Source: Candidatus Zixiibacteriota bacterium (GTDB lineage Bacteria > Zixibacteria > MSB-5A5 > GN15 > FEB-12). Taken from it: a stretch of 8,736 nucleotides of DNA. The stretch covers positions 1-8,736 of the forward strand of contig JACRAV010000323.1 of assembly GCA_016213305.1 (NCBI GenBank), in the 5' to 3' direction. Below the pieces are notes generated by a model, which was not told the DNA's origin, made no database searches, and saw nothing but the letters and a program-made list of their open reading frames with translations. The position numbers and the translations under genes were made by a program. This document shows positions 1-6,205 of the stretch, piece after piece (positions within the stretch are counted from its first letter, which is position 1; every line of letters begins with the position of its first letter).

Positions 1-84
1 ATACCACGTCGCGGAACTGGCGGCAAGATCATCCGTATAAATGGCCAGGAGGGTGTTTGCCGGGCTGTCCTGCACATGGTATAA
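1..84 (+). CDS. Possible 3' end of an upstream gene (partial)
   Basis: Frame 1 is open from the left edge to a TAA at 82-84 and would encode 27 residues ending in ...INGQEGVCRAVLHMV. Its codons (GGC GGC AAG ATC ATC, CAG GAG, CTG) resemble those of the neighbouring genes. The other two forward frames are also open for a while: frame 2 to a TAA at 38-40 and frame 3 to a TGA at 90-92 that overlaps an ATG. The choice of frame is therefore weak. No domain can be recognised in so short a piece. If real, the gene ends 7 bases before the next start codon, and the promoter at 57-85 lies inside its end. Confidence 0.3.
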   Translation: MPRRGTGGKIIRINGQEGVCRAVLHMV

Positions 85-85
85 T
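57..85 (+). promoter_or_regulatory. Extended -10 sigma70-type promoter for the 92-1165 gene
   Basis: A -35 hexamer TTGCCG (57-62, 4 of 6 matches to TTGACA) is followed by 17 bp and a perfect TATAAT (80-85). A TG dinucleotide at 77-78 makes it an extended -10 element (TGGTATAAT). The expected start of transcription, about 7 bases past the -10, falls at about 92, which is the A of the preferred ATG. No ribosome binding site precedes that ATG, which agrees with a leaderless message. The match is visible in the sequence; activity is inferred. Confidence 0.6.
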
Positions 86-91
86 TGCATG

Positions 92-1165
92 ATGCAAAGA
101 GGTTTTGTAACAGTCTTGGCGATAGCCCTTGTCATTGGCCTACCCGGATATTTTTCGACAGGATTCGGCGCTGAAAGCAAAGAGGTGATGATCGCGCAGG
201 CCATTCGGCAGACATTTGACCGATCTCTCTCGAGTTTCGAGCAGGAAATTCAGCGCCATTATGCTCTTCGGATGTACCGGCTGACCGGCGACACCACATA
301 TCTGCCGACCTTGAGACAGGGTCTCGCACTTACGTTGAGCGAGCTTGAGGCCGACGTCGTTCATGCATCCGACTCCGTCTATATCGGTCGTCGGATGGAG
401 GAACTGCTTGAGCCGCTAAGGGATGATAATCGCAAAGACAGGTTGCGCCTTCCGGCACTGCGAGACCTTGGACCATTTTTGTATCATTTGCACCTTCTCG
501 AAAACACGGCGAAAATACGAGAATACCGGTTGACCGACTCAGTATCGACGCGGTTATGCGGACAGGCCGACTCGATCCTCCGGACCGTTGACTTTTCGCC
601 ACTCATGGACACGCAGGTAATTCGAGTTTATGCTCCGCAGGCGGCAAACTTTGTCTGGTGGCTGTATGCCGGTAAAGGAGCCGACCTTCGCGATCAATTC
701 ATGGAGCGGTTTCGCTCCCTCTATCCGGATTCGCTCGATGCTCGCCTCAAGGGTCCTGAATATCTCGACAAGCTGTACGGTCTGACTCACCTGATCCTGC
801 CCGTCTCGGAGTATTTCCAACACAATGTTCATCCCGAACCGTACCGGTGGGTACTTGATTATTTCCGCGCCAATAAGAAGCGGATAATGAAATCGGCCAC
901 CTCCGACATCATCGCAGAGATCGGTATTTGCTTTCTGATGTGTGATATGCCCGACGATCCAATGGTGGCCGAGTGCCGTCATCGGATCGTCGCCGACTTC
1001 GACAAGCGCTCGGGATTCATCCTCTCTCCCTCGGGAAACAGGGATATGTCAACCGCTGAACATCGCAATGTCCTCGCCTTTGCCCTGCTCGCCTGGCCGG
1101 AGAGACTCTTCCCCGGCCCATATTTGACAGATTACGTCGGTGATCGCAAGAATATCGACCAATAA
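92..1165 (+). CDS. Exported protein of unknown function, 357 aa
   Basis: I do not recognise the function. The N-terminus is a clear export signal: MQRG, then a hydrophobic stretch at about residues 5-18 and a likely cleavage near GFGA-ES (residues 24-29), so the mature protein should be periplasmic, surface or secreted. The rest looks soluble and largely helical, without internal membrane spans. Conspicuous segments are FLYHLHLLENT (129-139), YGLTHLILPVSEYFQ (229-243), AEIGICFLMC (275-284) and STAEHRNVLAFALLAW (320-335). Several histidines (131, 133, 233, 324) sit in these conserved-looking parts. From memory the TH-I---S-YFQ segment resembles the DUF3541 group; this is unverified. Start choice: an in-frame ATG at 41 adds a non-signal-like extension without a ribosome binding site. 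ATG 89 or 92 puts the signal peptide at the N-terminus, and 92 coincides with the predicted transcription start. It is separated by 463 bases and its own promoter from the downstream operon, so a functional link is uncertain. Confidence 0.82.
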   Translation: MQRGFVTVLAIALVIGLPGYFSTGFGAESKEVMIAQAIRQTFDRSLSSFEQEIQRHYALRMYRLTGDTTYLPTLRQGLALTLSELEADVVHASDSVYIGRRMEELLEPLRDDNRKDRLRLPALRDLGPFLYHLHLLENTAKIREYRLTDSVSTRLCGQADSILRTVDFSPLMDTQVIRVYAPQAANFVWWLYAGKGADLRDQFMERFRSLYPDSLDARLKGPEYLDKLYGLTHLILPVSEYFQHNVHPEPYRWVLDYFRANKKRIMKSATSDIIAEIGICFLMCDMPDDPMVAECRHRIVADFDKRSGFILSPSGNRDMSTAEHRNVLAFALLAWPERLFPGPYLTDYVGDRKNIDQ

Positions 1166-1229
1166 GGGAACTACCGCCGTCGTATTCCGGTTTTGAGGGG
1201 CAACAGTGATGTCGGCGGGAAACCCGAGG

Positions 1230-1243
1230 CAGTTCCGGAACTG
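1230..1243. repeat. Perfect 14-bp palindrome, possible operator
   Basis: CAGTTCCGGAACTG is a perfect inverted repeat with no loop. It lies 65 bases after the preceding stop codon and 62 bases upstream of the -35 box at 1306, a position suited to an activator or other dimeric regulator. There is no T-run after it, so it does not look like an intrinsic terminator. A weaker short hairpin, CGGG-AAA-CCCG, sits just before it at 1216-1226. A regulator cannot be named from the sequence. Confidence 0.4.
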
Positions 1244-1305
1244 ACGTTACCGTGTTGTTTCCTTGGCATCGGACTACAAAACATGGTGTGGGTGACCCTT
1301 ATCAC

Positions 1306-1334
1306 TTGACACGCGTAAAGGAGTGACATATACT
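1306..1334 (+). promoter_or_regulatory. Near-consensus sigma70-type promoter of the six-gene operon
   Basis: TTGACA (1306-1311, perfect -35), a 17-bp spacer and TATACT (1329-1334, 5 of 6 for the -10) give 11 of 12 consensus positions at ideal spacing. Transcription should start near 1341. It is the only promoter of this quality in the 463-base gap and points at the 1629 gene. The genes from 1629 to the right edge follow with gaps of at most 34 nt, so it probably drives the whole row. This is the strongest regulatory signal in the window. Confidence 0.72.
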
Positions 1335-1340
1335 TATCTT

Positions 1341-1628
1341 TGTAGGTCTAGCATCGACACGGTCCGACGGCAAATGGCCGGAGGATCAGATCAGGTATGA
1401 AGACATATTCTCCCATTACTCCTCCAAGTCCAAAGGGTTGTTCTCGTTTCGCCACATACTGTTGTTAATGGACTGAGATATATGCGGCGATCCCGCTTGT
1501 CGGGCTAAGCCGTGGACTACAAAGGACCTGGCCGCTCGCAAAATCGACGGGGTTGCGATTGGGTGATACCGGGTTGAGTAGTCAAGCACGAAGCCCAGAT
1601 GACGATAACGTATGAAACAGGAGCAACC
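1341..1628 (+). promoter_or_regulatory. Long 5' leader of the operon with a stem-loop; no recognised riboswitch
   Basis: From the predicted transcription start to the chosen start codon the leader is about 288 nt, much longer than needed for translation. A two-part stem-loop is visible: CGGC 1485-1488 pairs with GCCG 1509-1512, and inside it CCCG 1492-1495 pairs with CGGG 1501-1504 around the loop CTTGT. A small TTGA/TCAA hairpin lies at 1574-1585. A 23-codon reading frame (1397-1468) with an upstream GGAGG (1380-1384) is also present but weak. I could not match the leader to a riboswitch class by eye; a cyclic-di-GMP-I aptamer was considered and not supported. A regulatory leader is inferred from length and structure only. 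Confidence 0.4.
1619..1623 (+). promoter_or_regulatory. Ribosome binding site fixing the 1629 start
   Basis: AGGAG sits 5 bases before ATG 1629. The longer in-frame alternative, ATG 1599, has no comparable site and would put ten polar residues in front of the signal peptide, so 1629 is preferred. Confidence 0.75.
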
Positions 1629-2147
1629 ATGTCATTCATCTCTGCTCGCCTGAGACCGATTGCCGGCCTTGGGCTTCTCGTATGTATTGTCGCGTCCAGT
1701 TACGCGTCCGCCGCCAGCGGCCCGGTGGCGGGAAAGGTGACCAGCAGTCTGACCGGCCTTCCTCTCGCGAATGTCGTGGTCAAAGTACTTGAGACGGGCG
1801 ATTCAACGCAGACGGACGGCACCGGGCACTACGCATTTCCAAATCTGGTTGACGGCAGATATACCATGCTGTTTGGCAGGAACACGTACCAGCCGGTGAC
1901 CAAAGCGAATGTACTCTTTGGATCGTGTTGTCAGGGGACGACGGGCAATGTCGATTGTGATGCGACCAACAATGTCGATATTTCCGATCTGTCGGTTCTG
2001 ATCGACAATCTGTTTATCAATCTCACTCCGCTTTGTTGTCCGGCCGCGGCCAATACGGACGGTCAGCTCGGAGTGGACATATCCGACCTTTCGCTTTTGA
2101 TAGATTATCTTTTCATCAACTTCACAACCCCGGCGCCATGTCAGTAA
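1629..2147 (+). CDS. Secreted dockerin-like protein with carboxypeptidase-regulatory-like domain
   Basis: A 172-aa exported protein. Residues 1-29 form a signal peptide (Arg-containing start, hydrophobic core IAGLGLLVCIVASS, cleavage near ASA-AS). Residues about 31-97 look like a carboxypeptidase-D-regulatory/SdrB-like beta-sandwich: GKVTSSLTGLPLANVVVKV, then TDGTGHYAFPNLVDGRYTM. Residues 100-172 hold two dockerin-type calcium-loop repeats: NVDCDATNNVDISDLSVLID (107-126) and NTDGQLGVDISDLSLLIDYL (142-161). Each loop is rich in Asp/Asn and is followed by a hydrophobic helix. Cysteines at 100-101, 110, 136-137 and 171 frame the repeats, suggesting disulphides or metal binding outside the cytoplasm. 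Dockerin repeats normally bind cohesin domains or stabilise a tail with calcium; no cohesin is visible in the window. This tail type is, from memory, abundant in Zixibacteria. It is the first gene of the operon, directly after the strong promoter and long leader. The partner and exact role are unknown. Confidence 0.85.
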   Translation: MSFISARLRPIAGLGLLVCIVASSYASAASGPVAGKVTSSLTGLPLANVVVKVLETGDSTQTDGTGHYAFPNLVDGRYTMLFGRNTYQPVTKANVLFGSCCQGTTGNVDCDATNNVDISDLSVLIDNLFINLTPLCCPAAANTDGQLGVDISDLSLLIDYLFINFTTPAPCQ

Positions 2148-2169
2148 TCACGTGGTTTGCATCGTTAAT

Positions 2170-2174
2170 AGGAG
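2170..2174 (+). promoter_or_regulatory. Ribosome binding site fixing the 2182 start
   Basis: AGGAG lies 7 bases before ATG 2182. Upstream in-frame ATGs at 2152 and 2176 are unsuitable: 2152 has no site and 2176 is only one base from this one. Confidence 0.7.
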
Positions 2175-2181
2175 AATGACA

Positions 2182-3738
2182 ATGAAGGCAATCAGAATGA
2201 CAGCTGTGACAATGGCGGCCATCGTGTGTGCGGCGATGGGGGTATCGGCCGACACGACTTTCGTCAATGTGGCACTGATCCCAACCGGCACTCTGACCGG
2301 CACGGCGACGCTGAACGGCCAGCCAAACAGCGCGGGAATCATTATGTACGTCGGCGCGACGAGCATTGTGGGCGCCACCAACGCGGCGGGAGCATATACG
2401 ATTGTAGGCGTGCCGGCGGGCACCTATACGCTGACCTTTACCAAGGCCGGCTATGTCGATCAGATAAAGAGCGGCGTGACCATTTCGGCGGCCGGTCAGA
2501 CCGTGACAGTGCCCTCGGTGGCCCTTTTGGCCTCGCCCGATACCGAAGCCAAGCTGTTTGGGGAGGCCACCCGGTTCTATTCGTACGATCAGACCGATTC
2601 GGCCATCGCACGATACCGCAATCTAATTGCGCTCAATCCGACCGGAGTGTACGCGCCGGTGTCGCGCTACCGAATCGGCCTGGCCTTCGGGCAACTGAAC
2701 AATTACGACAGCGCAGTGGCCAACTTCACAAAGCTGATCGCGGATTATCCTTCCGACGCTCTGATCCCGGACGCGTATTACTGGCGCGGGATGTATAAGG
2801 ACAACAAACGCGATTATGCCGGTGCGCTGGCCGACTTCCAATTTGTGGTTGCCCACTACCCTTCGGCGTCGATTGCTTCGCGCGCCCAGTACCGAATAGG
2901 CACGGAGTACGACGCTCTGAATAATCTTTCGGCCGCAATTTCCGCGTATCAGGCGCTTCAGACGAACTATCCCGGATCGATCGATCTGGCCGCCGGTATT
3001 TTCAATCTGGCGTGGGACTATTATTCCACCGATCAATGGTCGAACGCGGTCGCCAAATTCAACACGCTGACCGCAAGTTATCCGGGCACGGTAGAGGCGC
3101 AAAAGGCCGCTCATTACCGGGGCATGTGCTACTACAATCAGGACCTCTTTACCCAGGCGATCACCGAATTCAACACCTCTATTTCAACCTACCCGACCGG
3201 TGTTCGGGCCGCCTCATCGTGGTACTATCGGGCCCAGTGTAAGTACAAATCCAAGCCGTACACGTTCGCGCAGGCCAAAGCGGAGTTTGACTCAGTGGTG
3301 GTCAAATTCCCGAGTGACAATCTGGCGCCTCATGCAAAATTCTATATGGCCAGTTGCGAGTCCAACTCCGGGAACTATGCCACGGCGGTATCGCTCTACC
3401 AGGCGTACATTGCCGCCTATCCGAATAACGATTTCGTCCCTGATGCCAAGTACCGGATCGCCTCTGACTGGTATAGCGACGGCGGCACCAACGGCGGAAG
3501 TTACAACAATGCTCTGAGCGCCTTTATCGCCTACTACTCCGCATACCCGACTGACAAGACCGCCGGCGATGCCCACTACTGGGCGGGGCGGTGCTACGAG
3601 CAACTCTACGGAACCAACACGAGCAACACCCAGGCCCATGCCGAGTATTGCCAGGTGATCATGAATTATCCGAATTGTAGCAAATACAATGCGGCGCTGA
3701 ATCGTCGCCCCCTGGTCGGAGCAGATACGTGTCCGTAA
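2182..3738 (+). CDS. Secreted beta-sandwich plus YbgF-like TPR protein, 518 aa
   Basis: The signal peptide covers residues 1-23 (hydrophobic MTAVTMAAIVCAAMG, cleavage at VSA-D). Residues about 35-115 form a carboxypeptidase-regulatory-like or Ig-like beta-sandwich (GTLTGTATLNG, then NAAGAYTIVGVPAGTYTLTF). From about 118 to 510 there are ten TPR units of the YbgF/CpoB (TPR_6) style, each about 37-42 residues and ending in a YPSD/YPGT/YPTG-type turn followed by an A--YR-G helix start. Units 7, 9 and 10 carry short Gly/Asn/Ser-rich insertions. Such repeats form periplasmic protein-binding superhelices; in YbgF/CpoB they connect envelope assembly with the Tol system. No catalytic motif is seen, so a scaffold role is most likely. 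The gene begins 34 nt after the dockerin-like gene, whose N-terminal module has a similar fold signature. Its last 10 nt overlap the next gene, which implies translational coupling with the membrane protein. The domain calls are firm; the partner is not known. Confidence 0.87.
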   Translation: MKAIRMTAVTMAAIVCAAMGVSADTTFVNVALIPTGTLTGTATLNGQPNSAGIIMYVGATSIVGATNAAGAYTIVGVPAGTYTLTFTKAGYVDQIKSGVTISAAGQTVTVPSVALLASPDTEAKLFGEATRFYSYDQTDSAIARYRNLIALNPTGVYAPVSRYRIGLAFGQLNNYDSAVANFTKLIADYPSDALIPDAYYWRGMYKDNKRDYAGALADFQFVVAHYPSASIASRAQYRIGTEYDALNNLSAAISAYQALQTNYPGSIDLAAGIFNLAWDYYSTDQWSNAVAKFNTLTASYPGTVEAQKAAHYRGMCYYNQDLFTQAITEFNTSISTYPTGVRAASSWYYRAQCKYKSKPYTFAQAKAEFDSVVVKFPSDNLAPHAKFYMASCESNSGNYATAVSLYQAYIAAYPNNDFVPDAKYRIASDWYSDGGTNGGSYNNALSAFIAYYSAYPTDKTAGDAHYWAGRCYEQLYGTNTSNTQAHAEYCQVIMNYPNCSKYNAALNRRPLVGADTCP

Positions 3739-5327
3739 GAATCACACAGGGTTCGCGCATACTGATAGGCCTCCTGCCGGCGCTCCTTGTTCTGGGCGCA
3801 TCGGCGCTGGCCTATTACAAAATTGCCTATCTGGGGTACAACCTCGATGCCGTCATTCAGTCGGAGAGTTATTATTTGGAGACGGTGATGGAGTTCGATG
3901 GTCACGGAAGCCCGGTCGAGATCAGCATGGCTTTGCCCGGCGATCATCCCAACCAGGCGGTCAGCGACGAGGCGTTCAATTCCGACGAGATGAAGTTCAA
4001 CGTGGCGACCTCGGGCGGCAACCGCCGGGGGATCTGGACCTCGCCCTCGCTCGACGGCCGTCAGAGGATAAGTTATATCGCAACTGTCGTCACGCGCGCG
4101 GAGCGATTCGCCATAGATTCAGCCGCCTCGACCCGGCAGACGGTTCCTGATACGATCGCCGGGTACTTGCTGTCCGATACCGCGGTACAATGCGACTCTC
4201 CAGAAGTGGCGCATCTGGCCGATTCTCTGAACCTGTCGCCCGACAGCAGTTTTCTGTATAACGCGCGGCGTATGTTTCAGCATGTCACGCACGATCTGAA
4301 GTATGTGCAGTATTCCGGCCAGACCGATGCGCTGACCGCGTATCGACTGGGTGAGGCCTCGTGTGGCGGCAAATCGCGACTGCTGGCGGCCCTGGCCCGA
4401 CATCTCGGTATTCCTGCCCGTCTTGTGGGGGGGAAGATTCTCACCTCCGGGGAATCGCGAGCGACCCACATCTGGGTCGAAATGTATCTCAACGGATACT
4501 GGATCGACTTCTGTCCCACCAACAACTATTTCGGAGAGATTCCGTCGCACTATTTGGTTCTGTATTATGGCGAACTGCCTTTCATCAGCCACACTAAGGA
4601 CATAAACTTCAAGTTTTACTTTAATCTAAAGAAGCGGCTACAATCGACCCAGACCGGCCTGACAAACCTCAAGGAACATCCCCTGGATGCGCTCAACATC
4701 TGGTCAACGTTCAAGCGGGTGTCGATCTCGCTCGAACTGCTCAAGATCATCATCATGTTGCCGGTGGGGGTGCTGGTGGTGGTGGTCTGTCGAAACCTGA
4801 TCGGCATCGAGACCTTCGGCACCTTCATGCCAACGCTGATAGCGATCGGATTCCGGGACACCGGTCTGATTAATGGGGTTCTTTTATTCGCTCTGGTCAT
4901 TGCTTTCGGATCGGTCATACGCTCGCTCTTTGCGCGCTTGCATCTGCTCCATACGCCGCGATTGGCAATAATCCTGTCGTTCGTGGTCATGTTCATTCTG
5001 GGGCTGACGGCAACCGGCGTTCAGCTCGGATTCCTCGATCTGGCCCGGGTGGCCTTGTTTCCGATGGTCATTTTGACCCTGACGGTCGAGCGCTTCTCCC
5101 TCATTATCGAGGAAACCAGTCTTCGCAACGCGATACGAGTGTCCGTTCTGACGATGCTTGTCTCGACCGCGTCATATGCGCTTATGGAATCCCGCCTCAT
5201 GCAGGCCGTGGTGATCAGTTTTCCGGAGACGATTCTCCTGGTGGTGGCGCTGTACATCTACATAGGCCGATACAGCGGCTTCCGGGTCACCGAATACGTT
5301 CGATTCAAACACTTGCTGGCGAGGTAG
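3729..5327 (+). CDS. UUP1-like membrane protein: transglutaminase-like domain fused to 7 TM helices
   Basis: A 532-aa inner-membrane protein of the 'inactive transglutaminase fused to 7TM' family (Transglut_i_TM plus 7TM_transglut). Residues about 11-30 are an N-terminal membrane anchor. Residues 45-140 match the family's N-terminal periplasmic region, including the VEISMALPGDHP and GNRRGIW segments. Residues about 175-285 are the transglutaminase-like core: ASCGGKSRLLAALARHLGIP with Cys212, then THIWVEMYLNGYW with His247. The following segment reads WIDFCPT, so the usual Asp of FDPT is replaced by Cys262, with Asp260 nearby. Residues 335-515 hold about seven hydrophobic helices ending in the family-like tail GRYSGFRVTEYVRF. 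The family's biochemical role is not established; it is thought to act with the ATP-grasp ligase encoded next to it. The GTG start is set by a GGAG 7 bases upstream and overlaps the previous gene by 10 nt; the ligase gene follows after 2 nt. A seven-G run at 4427-4433 lies between the Cys and His codons. Confidence 0.92.
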   Translation: MSVRITQGSRILIGLLPALLVLGASALAYYKIAYLGYNLDAVIQSESYYLETVMEFDGHGSPVEISMALPGDHPNQAVSDEAFNSDEMKFNVATSGGNRRGIWTSPSLDGRQRISYIATVVTRAERFAIDSAASTRQTVPDTIAGYLLSDTAVQCDSPEVAHLADSLNLSPDSSFLYNARRMFQHVTHDLKYVQYSGQTDALTAYRLGEASCGGKSRLLAALARHLGIPARLVGGKILTSGESRATHIWVEMYLNGYWIDFCPTNNYFGEIPSHYLVLYYGELPFISHTKDINFKFYFNLKKRLQSTQTGLTNLKEHPLDALNIWSTFKRVSISLELLKIIIMLPVGVLVVVVCRNLIGIETFGTFMPTLIAIGFRDTGLINGVLLFALVIAFGSVIRSLFARLHLLHTPRLAIILSFVVMFILGLTATGVQLGFLDLARVALFPMVILTLTVERFSLIIEETSLRNAIRVSVLTMLVSTASYALMESRLMQAVVISFPETILLVVALYIYIGRYSGFRVTEYVRFKHLLAR

Positions 5328-5329
5328 CG

Positions 5330-6205
5330 ATGGCGTTGCGGGATATATTTTCCGGATTGCCGTCGAAGAAGGGGATTTTGGGCATCAACGCCCGAAACCT
5401 GGACCTCATCTATACCCACAATCCGCGGCGATGCTTTCCCAATGTCGATGATAAGCTCAAGTGCAAGGCCTTACTTGAGAAAGCGGGTGTGCCGGTCCCG
5501 CGAACCTATCATGTTGTCGATGGCCCCCGTGCGCTCAAGACCTGGAAGGACAGTATTGCGGGCGTCAGCGCCTTTGTTTTGAAGCCGAACACCGGTTTCG
5601 GCGGGAATGGTATCATGCTGGTGCGGCAGACCGACACCGGGTTTAGTGCCCGCGGGGAAGAGATTTCTGCTCAGGATATCGAGTTCCACCTGATGCAGAT
5701 TCTCAACGGCGCGTTTTCGCTCGACAACGTGGCCGATACCGCCTATCTGGAGGAAATGCTGGTCAATCACCCCGGCCTTGATCCATTCATGTCTGACGGA
5801 GTCGAAGGGGTTGGTGATATCCGGCTGATTTACAAACTTGACCGGCCGGTGATGGGCATGGTCCGCCTCCCCACCACGGAGTCAGGAGGACGAGCGAATT
5901 TGCACCAAGGGGGAATCGGCGTTGGCATTGACCTTTCGACCGGCGTTTCGGTCGGTGGTTGCCATCACGGTGGCGCGATTGATGTTCATCCGGAGTCGGG
6001 TCGCTCTTTGGCCGGTATCCCGGTGCCATACTTTGACAAGATGCTCGAGTACGGCGCCCGGATAAGCGATGTGGTGGGGCTGGGATATATCGGAGTTGAC
6101 TTTGTATGCGACGCCCGATACGGACCGCTGGTGCTGGAAGTGAATGCGCGTCCCGGACTGGCCATTCAAATTGCCAACAAGGCAGGGATCAGGAGCAGAA
6201 TTTGA
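5330..6205 (+). CDS. RimK-related ATP-grasp ligase (alpha-L-glutamate ligase-like)
   Basis: A 291-aa cytoplasmic enzyme of the ATP-grasp superfamily, in the RimK-related branch that travels with the 7TM transglutaminase-like protein. Members are predicted to use ATP to activate a carboxylate as acyl-phosphate and join it to an amino group. The natural substrate is unknown; glutamate is only implied by the family name. Visible motifs are GINARNLDLIY (18-28), the VDDKLKCKALLEKAGVPVP segment (39-57), the ATP-binding loop LKPNTGFGGNG (84-94), VGDIRLIY (161-168), GGRANLHQGG (186-195), GVDF (255-258) and the metal-binding end VLEVNARPG with Glu270 and Asn272. The catalytic core therefore looks complete. 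The protein stops soon after this motif (NKAGIRSRI), seemingly a little shorter than relatives of about 300 or more residues. ATG 5330 has GAGG 5 bases before it and lies 2 nt after the membrane protein. Its stop codon shares a base with the next start, so the four genes from 2182 look translationally coupled. Confidence 0.93.
   Translation: MALRDIFSGLPSKKGILGINARNLDLIYTHNPRRCFPNVDDKLKCKALLEKAGVPVPRTYHVVDGPRALKTWKDSIAGVSAFVLKPNTGFGGNGIMLVRQTDTGFSARGEEISAQDIEFHLMQILNGAFSLDNVADTAYLEEMLVNHPGLDPFMSDGVEGVGDIRLIYKLDRPVMGMVRLPTTESGGRANLHQGGIGVGIDLSTGVSVGGCHHGGAIDVHPESGRSLAGIPVPYFDKMLEYGARISDVVGLGYIGVDFVCDARYGPLVLEVNARPGLAIQIANKAGIRSRI
6191..6195 (+). promoter_or_regulatory. Ribosome binding site fixing the 6205 start
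   Basis: AGGAG inside the end of the ligase gene lies 9 bases before ATG 6205 and 12 before ATG 6208. The longer in-frame start at ATG 6106 would put about 33 polar, non-signal residues in front of the membrane segment and overlap the ligase gene by 100 bases, so it is rejected. Confidence 0.7.

Noticed and set aside
554..982. 142-codon open frame on the minus strand
   Set aside because: It lies wholly inside the exported-protein gene, has no ribosome binding site or domain-like sequence, and is the kind of antisense frame that codon bias creates.
1216..1260. Intrinsic terminator after the 92-1165 gene
   Set aside because: The CGGG/CCCG hairpin and the 14-bp palindrome lack a following T-run; only GTTGTTTCC occurs later. 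No other convincing terminator was found in the gap.
1341..1628. Cyclic-di-GMP-I type riboswitch in the leader
   Set aside because: Fragments such as GGCAAAT and CCGGGTTG resemble parts of the aptamer, but they are not in the required order or spacing and the conserved receptor and tetraloop pairing could not be built. A covariance-model search would settle it.
2623..3114. 163-codon open frame on the minus strand
   Set aside because: It mirrors the TPR-coding region; its Arg/Val/Gly-rich composition has no recognisable fold, and the sense gene is clearly real.
4119..4592. 157-codon open frame on the minus strand
   Set aside because: It is antisense to the transglutaminase-like core, whose family motifs on the + strand are unmistakable.
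4763..4785. G-rich GGTGG repeats as a possible G-quadruplex
   Set aside because: They are the codons of a Val/Gly-rich membrane helix (PVGVLVVVV); only two-tetrad folding would be possible and nothing else supports a role.
6106..6204. Upstream start for the 14-TPR protein
   Set aside because: The 33 extra residues are the out-of-frame reading of the ligase C-terminus and would bury the membrane segment; ATG 6205 has an AGGAG and the typical stop-start overlap.
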